Positions 46,435 to 57,281 of a DNA stretch of 64,000 bases are shown here, piece by piece. The stretch is from Calliphora vicina (lineage: Eukaryota > Arthropoda > Insecta > Diptera > Calliphoridae). The position numbers and the translations under genes are program-made. The notes beneath the pieces were generated by a model. It was not told where the DNA came from and ran no database searches. It saw only the letters and a program-made list of their open reading frames with translations. Numbering within the stretch: the stretch's first letter is position 1; each line of letters starts with the position of its first letter. The stretch lies in NCBI RefSeq assembly GCF_958450345.1, contig NC_088784.1, positions 44,206,278 to 44,270,277 on the forward strand. The letters run 5' to 3'.

Positions 46435-46499
46435 CTGAAGATACCTTAAGTAAATAAATAATAAAATACATAATATGTATACTTCAGTTTTTTAGATTT

Positions 46500-46930
46500 C
46501 AAAGAGTGTCAGGTGGGATATTGTGACACTAGGCCTAAAAGTTAAGTGCTGAAAATTTGAGCCAAATCGGACACCGATTTCTGTACGCGCATCGAGGTCA
46601 AAGTTCAGATACATATATGCAAAATTTTACTATTTATATGAAATAAATATGTTAAACTTGTTAACTTTCTGCATTGTTTTCTAGAAATATGAAGATTTAT
46701 TTATATTAATGAATATTATATTAAATTTTTTTTTAATTAACCCTGTATCCTGTACCCTGTATTGGTTCAAAATGATCCAAAAACTGTATTATTATTTTGC
46801 TACTAAATAAATACTTTTGCAATTGAATGCAAAAGAATCGAAATGTATACGTAATGAGATATAAATGAAAAAAATTAAAATAAATGCTAATTTTGATTTA
46901 AAATATATCCGTATTTCATTGATTGTTCGA
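46500..46930 (+). repeat. Direct repeat, copy 1
   Basis: AAGAGTGTCAGGTGGGATATTGTGACAC and following sequence are repeated at 49311-49830 in the same orientation, including the GCGCATCGAGGTCAAAGTTC block and the ATTAACCCTGTATC block. Not coding. Confidence 0.75.
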
Positions 46931-47521
46931 ACAATCGAACAATCGACTTATAGAACCCTAGTACATATGTGGTTATTTGTGGGAAGCTCAGGCTTCGTTC
47001 CATACTCAAATTTTTTGCAACTACTTGCACCGAAGCAAATATTTTTCTTTCAAATTGTTTGTAACTACTTTTACCGAAGCATGAGAGCTTAATGTAACAA
47101 GTTTTATAACTATAGCGAATATCAAAAACATATACAATTGCTTACCCAAAATTTACTTATAGCGGAGCCCCAAGAAAACGCCAAACAAACAGAGAAATGC
47201 TATTTGTAGATATTGTTATGAGAATATAAATTGATTTTTTTTTTGAGAATTGTTGGTGTGTTAGAAGGGGGTTATAAAAAAAGTGAGGGGTGGGGTTAAT
47301 GGCAACTTTTTTAAAATGGTATTTGTAGAAAGTGCTATGAGAATATAGATTGAGATATTTTTTGAAAATGTTTGGCTAGTTGGTGGTGGAGGGGGTTTAT
47401 CAGAAAATTTTTTGAAAATGCTTATTTTAGCAGCAGCTAGTAGAAATAATTTTTGCCGCAATTTTGGCTTTTGGACACATAGTGCAATGTATAAAAAATA
47501 ATCAAACATCAGACTATAGGT
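46931..47521. other. Non-coding stretch
   Basis: Contains a TTGTTCGAACAATCGAACAATCGA cluster near 46921 and two half-kilobase-apart AGTGYTATGAGAATATA phrases. The 167-aa minus ORF at 47261-47764 crosses into the next MITE and has no family resemblance. Confidence 0.35.
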
Positions 47522-47943
47522 GTGTTCGCGTACTTTCCAGTAAAAAATATCCACTACCTTTATTTTAGAGAGTAAAAATAAATTACTCTCTATTTGAAAA
47601 ATTACAAAAAAAAAAGTAAGCGAACAACAATTTGTAAAAATAAGTTGTATTTTATTATAAATCAATTCAAAACGTTTGTTTTGTGTTATTTTACATCTAT
47701 TCTTTGCAAACTTGTAAATTGCATTGATTTTAAACTTTTTAGTTTTGATTATATTTACAACCATATGTTTTAAACATATTTTTATGTTGATATTTTTTAC
47801 TGGACAAAAAATGTCCTCTATCTACGAACTGTCACTTTTAACACTCTCTTGCTCTCTCGTTACAAGTTTTTAAAAATAAACGAACGGAATCCCGTAACTT
47901 CCAGTGTTAATTTGTTATTACAAATTATCAAGTACGCGAACAC
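47522..47943. mobile_element. MITE, GTGTTCGCGTACTT family, complete
   Basis: Inverted ends GTGTTCGCGTACTT. The interior is shared with 20522-20890 (CTCTCTTGCTCTCTCGTTAC near 47850). The flanks do not show a convincing duplication; TAT on both sides is possible if the tip is extended by four bases. Confidence 0.8.
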
Positions 47944-48005
47944 TACTTATGTGAAACGTATAATAATATAAATTGCATAAAAATGCAAAAATCGCAACAT
48001 AGTAG

Positions 48006-48812
48006 AGTAACTTCGGGTAATGTGGACTACCGTTTTGTTTCTTCTGAATTTTGGCCACAATATATATGGATATTAAAAAAGTTGTGAAGCAATATATTAG
48101 CTAATATATTCCCTAATTGTTTTTGCAGTTGAAAATTTTTTCCGTCAAAGGATAAAAAAATTATGTGAAAATATTGTAAGGAACCCAAAAACCAGCATTA
48201 AAAAAATTGGAGGGTAATATGGACCACTATATGAGGGTAATGTGGACTAGTATTTAATACATAAAATTCATGAACAAGCTAATCATGAATGATTAAAAAA
48301 TTTAATTTCAATATATTTTTATTAATACAAACTAAAAAGTCGCGTTCTTGGCTTAGATAGATTGCTTACAAAGTACATAGTTATTGTCGGGTAATATGGA
48401 CCAGTAGTACATAATCAAGTAATTTAAGTGGTCCACATTAAACGAACTTGGGTTACAGTGGTAAAAAAATATTTTTACCTAATAATCTAAATGTCCTTAA
48501 ATTCTTACCAAATATATGCAAAACTACGTGTCCACTTTAACTATATAAAACAACCAAACATTAAATTCTACAAAGTAACTGTACCAAATTTTGTTTCTTA
48601 CTTGAGCCGAAAAAAATGTTGAGCACGCGCATTAATTTCAATACAAGAATAAATAGCCAACATATCAATTACTCATGAAAGCAAATGTGCAATTGTCGTT
48701 TCAAACAAATTGTAAAATGTACGACAAATCAGTTTTATCATACCTTCAATAGTTTCTGAAAAAATACACTGGTCCACATTAGACGCATAGTCCACAATAC
48801 CCGAAGTTACTC
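48006..48812. mobile_element. Pogo/mariner-type MITE (TA duplication)
   Basis: Inverted ends GAGTAACTTCGGGTAATGTG and GAGTAACTTCGGGTATTGTG; TA on both sides (48004-48005, 48813-48814). GGGTAATATGGACC recurs inside. 807 bp; no transposase. Its end matches the truncated end at 25137. Confidence 0.82.
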
Positions 48813-48989
48813 TATACCAGTATACTGGGGCTGAATGACTTTTATGTGAAGAAGAAGACTTCATTTATTGATGCAATTTTTTTAGTCAAAATAATTTAAA
48901 TAACAAATGTTCAAGACACATTGAATATGTATTTATGTTTAAAAAAAATAGTGAAATTGTATCATTAATTTAGTACCAAAAACAATTTT

Positions 48990-49300
48990 CTGTTTATGCT
49001 CTATTTGATCAAACAAATATTTCTTGAAAGTATTTGATATAGTGTGACCACACGGCAAATATATTTAATGATTCTTTTTCGCAGCAGTTTGGGCAAACAA
49101 AAAGTGAAAAATTAAATTCACTATATGATAACAAAATTCAATAAAACTTTAATAAAATAATTGCTTTACAATACGAAATAAGTGCTTAACTTTAAAAAGA
49201 TTCGCCAGATCAAATTATATATTTTTTAGGTATTCATATACATAGTAAATGGTCACACTATGTTCACTAGATTGACAATCAGTTGTATGGAAATGTTTGT
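48990..49300. repeat. Fragment related to the 40.8-kb Harbinger-like element
   Basis: TTTGATCAAACAAATATT, AGTGTGACCAC and GGTCACACTATG phrases resemble the subterminal parts of 40821-44852 (near 40960 and 44660-44760). The ends are not defined. Confidence 0.45.
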
Positions 49301-49310
49301 TAAAATTTTG

Positions 49311-49830
49311 AAGAGTGCCGGGTGGAATATTGTGACACTATGCCTAAAAGTTAAATGCTGAAAATTTGAGCCAAATCGGACAACGATTTCTGGACGCGCA
49401 TCGAGGTCAAAGTTCAGATATATGCAAAATTTTACTATTTAACTTTCTGCATTGTTTTCTAGAAATATGTATATTTGTATTAATGAATATTACATTAAAA
49501 AAAAATTTTGGAAATTAACCCTGTATCTCCTTTGGGTCAAAATGACCCAAAAACTGTATTATCGCCAAAATTCGGCAAAAAATTTTTAGTTTTTGTAAAA
49601 ATTTTGCTACTAAATTTGAATGCAAAGCAATGGAAATGTGTACGTAATTATCGTTGTAATGAGATATAAATTGGTTAAAAAATGTTAAAGTTATTACAAA
49701 TTTGCCAAACCATTAACGTCTTTCAGGCCACTTGAACAAAAAATTTAGGATAAAAAATTAACATATTTCGGGAAAAATTAAAATAAAAGCTAATTTTTAT
49801 TTAAAATATATCCGTATTTACTTGTGTATG
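49311..49830 (+). repeat. Direct repeat, copy 2
   Basis: About 90% match by eye to 46500-46930. It includes a small hairpin, TGGGTCAAAATGACCCA, near 49536, which is decayed in copy 1. Confidence 0.75.
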
Positions 49831-50446
49831 AGTTTTTGTTTTCGTAGGCTACTGTTAACCTATTCAGGTATGGCAAAAAGAATTAGTTTTTTAACGGCTG
49901 TTTCGAATCTCCATTTTCAAATTTTTAAAAATTTTGTTAAACAGATTTTTTGATCATCACATTGGGATTTATTGAGATCATAATAGGGAATAAAAATATG
50001 AAAAAATTATGTTAATACCTCTTATAGTTTTCCCGTACCTGCAATATACATTTTGCGATTTTCAAGAAAAACTAATTTTTTGTCCATATTTTGGCGAATG
50101 AGCCCAATTTCCTTACTTTTATAAATTTTAAGTAAAACTTTTTCATAATATTATAGTCCTGGTAATTTTAAATATGGTCTGAAAGTTTTACTAAAATCGG
50201 AAAACGTTAACCTTTAAATCGTGAAGGTCAAAGGTCAGATTTTTCAATATTTGGAATTTCTAATGAAAAGATAGCGAAATGTTATATATTTTCGGGCCGA
50301 TTTTAATGAAACTTGAGGAAAATATAACATAAAGTCCAGAATTTAAAATAACAGCACAAAAATGGAAATTAACCCTTAGCAGCACTTGGGGTCCAAATTA
50401 CACTCAACTTTTAAAATCACGAAAAACACAGCCATTTTGACCCCAA
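49831..50446. other. Non-coding stretch
   Basis: Contains an inverted pair AGCACTTGGGGTC and GACCCCAAGTGCT (near 50382 and 50440). Probably old transposon sequence; no gene. Confidence 0.4.
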
Positions 50447-51290
50447 GTGCTCTTAATAGTTAAAATCCATTTTTGCACTGTTGTTGTAAATGTTAGACTC
50501 CATGCTATTGATAATATTTTTAAAAATAACGAAGCTGCTATTATCAATTTCATAAAAAAATTCATTGATGATTCGTATCTAATAAATAAAATAGAAATTT
50601 CCCTAAATAATCTGACGTTACAAAAATGGAAAAATATTGAAAGAACTGATGAATTTTCGATTGAAGTCTACAATTTTAAAAATTCTTTGGGAGAAAATCC
50701 TTTTCATGAACTAGCCAACTTTGTTAAGCTACGTTTCCGCATACACCGTAATCGGCACCGAAAACGAAATTCCGAAAGATCATTTCAGAAATCCGCAACG
50801 AAAACCTGTCATTTGGGGCCGGAACGAAAACAACTTTAAGTTGGTTGTTTTCGGTGCTGTAGGAACGAAATTATTTTAATTATTTTTTTATTTCAAATTT
50901 AAAGAAAATCAAAATGAATAAAAAAAATAAATTTTCTTTATTGGAAGAGGAAAATAAATAAAAGATAAAAATAATAGAAAATAATAGATTTTGTCAAAAA
51001 TAATGAAATACTATTTAATGTGCGACATCCAAAATTAAAAAAATAATTTCGTTTCTGTTTCATGCCGCAACTCACCCAACTGAAACGAAAACAATTCAGA
51101 AACGAGACGGTGACGAACACCAACGTTTTTCAGTTTTCGTTATCGGCGGCGATTACGGTGTATGCGGAAACCCAGCTTTATTCGTATACTTTCGTTTCCT
51201 TACTCTAATGCCGAAGTCGAATGAACATTTAGCTTAATGCATTTTTTTAAACCAAAGATCAGAAATCGACTTTCTTCTTTTTATATAAGA
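50447..51290 (+). pseudogene. hAT transposase C-terminus, split by a MITE
   Basis: The first part (to 50726) reads ...NNEAAIINFIKKFIDD, KIEISLNNLTLQKWK and GENPFHELANFV. After the 451-bp MITE the frame resumes as IRILSFPYSNAEVE, TGA, TFSLMHFF. ILS-P-SNAEVER-FS is the hallmark of the hAT dimerisation domain. Removing the MITE and one TTA duplication rejoins FV to IRIL without changing frame, so the insertion boundaries are precise. The TGA stands where Arg is usual. The catalytic part and element ends were not found. Confidence 0.83.
50727..51177. mobile_element. PIF/Harbinger-like MITE (TTA duplication) inside the hAT remnant
   Basis: Ends AGCTACGTTTCCGCATACAC and AGCTGGGTTTCCGCATACAC, continuing to CGTAATCG; TTA on both sides (50724-50726, 51178-51180). 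The interior is GC-richer at both sides with CGAAAACGAAA motifs. Confidence 0.88.
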
Positions 51291-51409
51291 AGTTATTCTT
51301 ATTTTGTTTTTTATTGAATTGTTATTTTATTTAAAGTTTTTTTTTAAATGAGTTAATAATAAAATAAATCATTTAATTTAAATTTTAACCTGCTTTATAT
51401 ATTTAAAGT

Positions 51410-51950
51410 TGTTTGCTTTTTATACACTTCACCTTCGTGAGAAGGGTATATATAAGTTTGTAATTTCCACAATATTATTTTCCGTCTGTCAATTCAATTT
51501 TCTGAAGACCCCATATATCTTTGGGATCCATATAATTCTGTCAGACATGCTTTCAGCTAAATCGGTCCACAAATGGATGAGATATGAGGAAAAAACCAAT
51601 ACAACCTATTTTTGACCTATATCTGGATTAGAAAGTCATTAATATAGACAATATAGATATCTAATGATAGATATTTCAAAGACCTTTGCAACGATGTATA
51701 TAAGACCATAGCAAGTTGGACATACAATGGGTCAACATAGGAAAAAAAAATTTTAAATTTAAAATAACAATTCAAAAAAAAAAAAAAATTTACAAAAAAT
51801 TAAAAAAACAACTTTGTAAAAAAAAAAATGTTTACCTAAAAATATTAAAAATTTGTATTTTGAACTTAAAAAAAAAAAAATTTGAAGTATAATTTGGTGA
51901 AGGGTATATAAGATTCGGCACAGCCGTATATAGCTCTCTGCAATTTAGAA
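51410..51950 (+). repeat. Dispersed repeat with CACCTTCGTGAGAAGGGTATA start
   Basis: Starts with CACTTCACCTTCGTGAGAAGG and ends with GGGTATATAAGATTCGGCACA and TATAGCTCTC. The first 200 bp match 13920-14190 inverted. A poly(A)-rich block (51745-51890) lies near the end. The 68-aa ORF is not conserved. Confidence 0.65.
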
Positions 51951-51999
51951 CAGAATTAAAAATCAACTCATGTTTTGGAAACAGTCAGGAAAGCTTATC

Positions 52000-52967
52000 C
52001 GACCCTTAACAAGCGAATCATTCACCAACAAAATTCAAGGCAAAGGGAATCTAAATTGAAAGGGCTGCAAAATTTGATTATGCTATTGACACCATATTAT
52101 CAAATTGTCAAGAAAAGGACACAATGAACTTAAACTTTCTGAACTATCTTTAATTTCAGTTACAAAAGACATGGCTGAAGTTCAATTAGTATTGTCCAGA
52201 TTTTTTGAAATGGAATCCAAAAATAATATTTTAGAAAAGTTCTGAAATATTGTAATTTTATTAATTACTAGCTGACCCGGTGCGCGTCGCCACCCCAATT
52301 AGAAGAAAGAAATAGTACTTAAGTCTCCCTCATTTACGATCATAAAATGAGTATCAAAAATTACTCGAGAACTCTTCTTAATGCGTCTTTTATGAGACCC
52401 TCTTCTGATCAATTTCCTCTCGTTTTTTAATAATTTTTGAGTAATTTTTAAGACAAATTGCTGTTCATTTTGGAGTAATTTTTGAGTAAGTTTTTAATCA
52501 ATTTGCTGTTCATTTTGGAGTCATTATCGAATCATATTTTAGTAATTGTTGAGCCTTTTCTGAGTCTGTTATAATCAAAAACAATAATTCAGGAAACAAA
52601 TTTTGGTCTTCCAACTGCGTTAAATATAATTAAGAAATACTTATACATTTAATATTATAAACCAAATGAGAATTATATCAACTCATTTTAGCCCAGCCAA
52701 CATCTTTTGGCGAATCTTCTAAAAGACTATTTTATAAGCCCCTTTTTTAATCAGTTTCGACTCATATTTGATGACACATCTATCGATCTTCCAACAGCGT
52801 GAAATATAATTACAAAATATATTTTTAAACAATCATATTTCGAACACCTGAATGCTATATATTTATGACTGATGTACATTTTGTTATTGCTTTTCAAATA
52901 AATCACTTTTTAATCATTAATGAGAATCATAGTGTGCCCCGATGGACCAGTCAATAGTGTGCTGAAC
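52000..52967. other. Repeat remnants, no gene
   Basis: 52130-52245 reads in one frame as HNELKLSELSLISVTKDMAE... ending ILEKF then TGA, perhaps a coding relic. ACTAGCTGACCCGGTGCGCG at 52269 is a phrase common to insect repeats. From about 52420 to 52530 a unit of about 60 bp with TTTGCTGTTCATTTTGGAGT is repeated. Confidence 0.4.
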
Positions 52968-53122
52968 CAGGGATGGCAATGTTGGTACAATTGTACTTTT
53001 TTTGGTACAATTCGAAGATGAAAAGTACCATGGTACACCAATGACTCATTTAGTACAATTATTTCTAGCTTTAAAAATAAATTAAAAAATTAATTAATTA
53101 ATTGATTTTAGATTCATTAACT
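52968..53122. mobile_element. Left end of a hAT-like element, cut by the retrotransposon
   Basis: Starts CAGGGATGGCAATGTTGGTAC, with several GTACAATTGTAC and GGTACAATT subterminal motifs. The retrotransposon inserted at 53123; the other half must lie beyond the window. Confidence 0.5.
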
Positions 53123-55553
53123 GTAACGTGCATAACCCAAAAACTTGAAATGAATGGCAGATGTTGAGGTGGAATCATTCTTGAAACGGGCACGCTTTTA
53201 CACCGGCCTTATAACTCGTCGATAATGGGGGGGTTCACGGTTTCACTAGTCCAATTGCCACACGGTTACACTTTAAACAAATTTTATTATTATGCGTGCT
53301 CACAGAGTCTAAAGACATATCCAAACAACAACTATAAATCGATTTAATTTAATTATTTCATTACTAGATAGACTGTAATGTATTTGCCCACCCTACCATG
53401 ATCATAAACATAATTATTCCGCAAATCTTCATCAATTTATGATCCCTTTAAAAAAAACTCTACAACAACTGTATTTCCTTGATTAAACAAACAAACAGAT
53501 TGAATTTAAGTTTAGGCATACATATTTAATAAATAAAATTAAATCGATAATGAAAATATAAAATGAAATTCAAATATATAAATAATACTCATTAAGAACT
53601 AATAATTTAAAAAAAAATGAAATGCAAAAAAAATGTGTTTCACAGTTAAAACCAAAACATAAAATAAAAATTATAAAATAAAGTAGGGTTCCAGCTAAAA
53701 TAAGTGAATTGAAATTTAATAGAATAACATGCGTTTAATTAAAAAGATCCAATTTGACCGATAAAACAAATAAATAAAAAAAAAAAGATCAAAATTTTAG
53801 CTGGTCACCCCAAACAAAAAAAATGAATTTAGTAACATCATTAAGTAAACACAATAAAATAAAATGTAAGTAAAAGAATAATAAAACAAAACAAAACTCA
53901 CTTATTCCAGCGCTCACATATCCAAAGATCTTTGTTGATGTTGAAGCTGAAGATTATCCTTCTCTTACATTCATATGTTAAGAGTGATGTTGCTGAATGA
54001 AATGTTTATAAACAAATTAACAGTGTAATATGTTGATACAAATAGTTAACATTGGAGAACTTTCAAAGCACTTTTAAAACTTAAGAATATTTAACATGAG
54101 CAAAAGTCAATAAAATAAGAACTTTTCTTTGTATTTCGAATGTTAATAACATTAAAATTTATAAAAATATGCATGCAAAACGTAATACACAAAATTTAAA
54201 GACTTTTGCTTTTGCTAATTATTACACTAAAACAACAAAAAAAATAGAATAAAAAAAACATAAGAACAAAAGTTGATAAATAACAACAGTTAAATGATTT
54301 TTTCCGATTTAACAAAAAAACACGTTCTTTTTAAGTTTTATGATTGAATTAATTAATTGTTAACAGAAACATAAATTGACACATTTTAAACTAACTATTT
54401 TTAACACTTTTCTTTTAAAATATTATCATGTGGAGATTACTGATATATACAAATTTTTAATTTCTCTCTTTCTTTAAATTTTCCTTTAGTATAACATATT
54501 AATATCATTTTTTTTTCTTTTAAAACTTTTTAATATTTTTCTTTTTAGCACTTTTGATTTTTAAAACAATTCTAATTGGCGTTCAACTTTAAATTTTAAT
54601 ATTATATATCACTTAAATATATTTGAACTATATTTACATATGTTCCTATTTTTTTATTGCTGCACTTCACTTAATCAATTGTTTTGCCATCACTTGCTCT
54701 AATTAGACTGAAGAATATTAAATAAATTGTGACCAGTAGAGATTACCATATTGTTGGTGTCATAAAAATAAATGTTGAAGAGAGGATTAAATTAAAGCTT
54801 CTTCTTCACCACAGAATCACCAAGAGGAATTTATCAATTTGTTATTGTGTATTAGGTGCCAAATCTAGATTTACAAGAATAAAAGATACCCAATAAGAAT
54901 TTATATAAAAGAGCAATTAAATAATTAAAATATTACCCTATTGAGATGGCACCAGGGAGTAAAAAGCTTTGAAATTAGGTTCAATTGGATTAAAGTCTAT
55001 TGGAAATGGGCTTTCTGCAATTATAATGCTCAGATCTATGCTTTATTTATGATGCTTAATTTTGTATCTGGGAAATCCAATCTTAAAGCACTTTTACCAA
55101 TGTAAATGAAAGCTAATTAAATACATTAAAACAAAATAATGCATTTTGGACCAAGTTTCATACTTACAATTTGGGCAAATAATAGAAAATATCGTGGTTA
55201 TAATTGTTAAGATAAACACTTTATGTTGCTTCAATTTTAATTTTAATAGACGCTTATCATGAAGTATAATGGCGGACAAATAGCATTTTTCCTACCAAGA
55301 AAGCTCGGTTTAGACTCCAAATCTTGGCGCGGAAAATGGTTAGCATTTTCGCTTCAAAAAGGGAATACCAAAATTTGTAATAAAAAAACAGGTAAACGTC
55401 AAACAACAGATAGCTCAATAAGTGTGGTAAAAATATCTTTACCTATAGATGGCGTCTACTCATCAACGAAAAGAGCGTTAGCATTGTAGACAATTCAAAA
55501 AGAAAAAAAATTAAGCAAAACAAAAAAAAAAATACAAATACAAGCTCATTACA
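53123..55553 (-). mobile_element. 3' LTR of the Ty3/Gypsy element (left copy)
   Basis: A 2431-bp LTR; on the minus strand it runs TGTAATGAGC...GCACGTTACA, with TGTAA/TTACA inverted tips. It is nearly identical to 61339-63771: I see about four substitutions and a 2-bp length difference in an A-run. It is preceded on its 5' side by the polypurine tract. The element flank at 53117-53122 is ATTAAC; the partner flank is outside the window. Confidence 0.93.
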
Positions 55554-55566
55554 AATCTCCCCCGCC
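55554..55566 (-). promoter_or_regulatory. Polypurine tract
   Basis: Minus strand GGCGGGGGAGATT lies immediately before the 3' LTR, the plus-strand DNA priming site. The same sequence at 63772-63784 precedes the shared LTR. Confidence 0.85.
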
Positions 55567-55647
55567 AAAATCTGACTTTACAGGTAAATAACCAAAAAAA
55601 AAGGCAGATCGAGCTTGCAAAAATGAGCTGGTTACAAAGAACTGCAT

Positions 55648-57281
55648 TTATTGGCGAATGTCTTTTGCATGATACCTTCCCAGTAATGTTCCCTTCAAAT
55701 CTTCTAGCTCATAATAACTATTACCAAGTTTTCGTCTTATGCGGGCCTTTAGAAAAGTTGGGGCTAGTTTTGAGTTATATCCCTGTTCAAAATTGCTCTG
55801 TCTAAAGTTTCTACGAAACACTTCCTGGCCAACATCATACGATATTTCCCTAGTTCTGAGATTATAAGTTCTTTCGTTTCTTTCAAATTGTTTATCTATA
55901 ATTTCAGCAGCTCTTTTAGCCATAATTTGTATGGAATCGTCCTTATCAAATGCTACACCTCTGTCATCCAGCATTTCTAGTTGTCGCAATAAAGTGTATG
56001 TTGAACCATTTGTGACCATATGCTGCCCAAATGCAAGATAATAAGGCGATGTTCCAATTGATGAATGAACTGCAGATCGTAAAGCACATGAAATGCTACT
56101 AAGTTGTTGATCCCAATCCTTCTGATCACATCTTACATATGATTTAATGGCAGCGAGTATGGATCTGTTTACCCTTTCTGACGCATTAGCTTGTGGTGCG
56201 TGAACAGCAGTATATATGTGTTTAACTCCATATCGCTGTAAAAATTTATTGAATTCATTTGACCTGAACTGTGATCCATTATCAGAAACCACTGCTTCTG
56301 GAACTCCAAATGTATGAAACAGCTCACTTTCCATATATTTTATAGTAACATCAGCTGTAAATTTCTTTACTGATTTCAAGAAACAAAATTTCGAAAAATG
56401 ATCTAGTACGATAAATATACCAATATTTCCAGAGCGTGATCTGGGATATGGTCCTAGGAAATCGATATAAAGTTTCTGGAAAAATCTTGGGGTATTCATA
56501 ATTTTTCCCATTGGTGGCTTCAAGGACATATTGGGGTGTTTTGATGCTTTACAGATTTCACAACTATTCACATAATTCCTAACGTCAACAACCAAATTTG
56601 GCCAATAGTAGAATCTACGAATTCTTTCCACGGTTTTGTTAATTCCACCATGAGCTGACATTGGGCTATCATGCGCCTTTTTTAATAATTCTGGAACCAT
56701 TTCGCGTGGTATCCATAGCTTCCATGCTAGGTCATCTCTCACCTTTTCTCCAGTTGCATGTGTTGTACGTCTGTAAAGGTATCCATCTATTATTCGAAGA
56801 TCTGGTGTTTTTTCTATAGTCATTCCTATTTTTGCTAATAGACCCTTATATTCATCAGATTGAAAAGTTGTTGAATTCAGATCTACAAATAACCCACTAT
56901 CGTTATCAAATTCATTCAAATTGTCAATTTCCAATGCGGATAAGTCATCTGTATTGGCCCGTGAAAGGGTATCCGGAACTATGTTCTGTATACCACGCCT
57001 ATGCTGAATGCTGAATTTATAACCCTGCAATTTTAAAGCCCATCGAGCCAGCCTTGTACTGAGATCATTTTGGGACATGAGCCACTTCAGCGATGCGTGA
57101 TCAGTGATTACAGTAAACTCATGCCCTTCAACATATGCTCTGAATTTTTTAATACTTAACAAAGCTGCTAAGCATTCTTGTTCGGTGACTGAGTAATTAC
57201 GTTGGGCTTGATTGAGTTTCTTTGACATGAAGGCAATTGGAATCTCTTCGCCCTCCGCTGTTTTCTGCACCAAGACACTAT
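55648..57281 (-). pseudogene. pol: pol, 3' part: RNase H remainder and integrase
   Basis: Continues Pol after a frame break within RNase H. RNase H motifs follow (VTEQECLAALLSIKKF, VITDHASLKWLM, NIVPDTLSR). Then comes the integrase zinc finger (H near HDSPMSAHGG, C near SCEICKASK). The integrase core has YIDFLGP (Asp, near 56460), VSDNGSQF (Asp, near 56280) and ANASERVNR (Glu, near 56185), and a C-terminal domain ends in YHAKDIRQ, TAA at 55648. The second Asp and Glu are separated by 34 residues, one fewer than the usual 35. No chromodomain is seen. Apart from the upstream break this frame of about 540 codons is intact. Confidence 0.93.

Noticed and set aside
47261..47764. 167-aa minus-strand ORF
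   Set aside because: Crosses from spacer into a MITE that has a second copy at 20.5 kb lacking this frame.
55259..55489. 76-aa ORF in the LTR
   Set aside because: Antisense to the element; the other LTR lacks its ATG because of a single base difference.
55554..55647. env gene downstream of pol
   Set aside because: Only about 95 bp separate the pol stop from the LTR.
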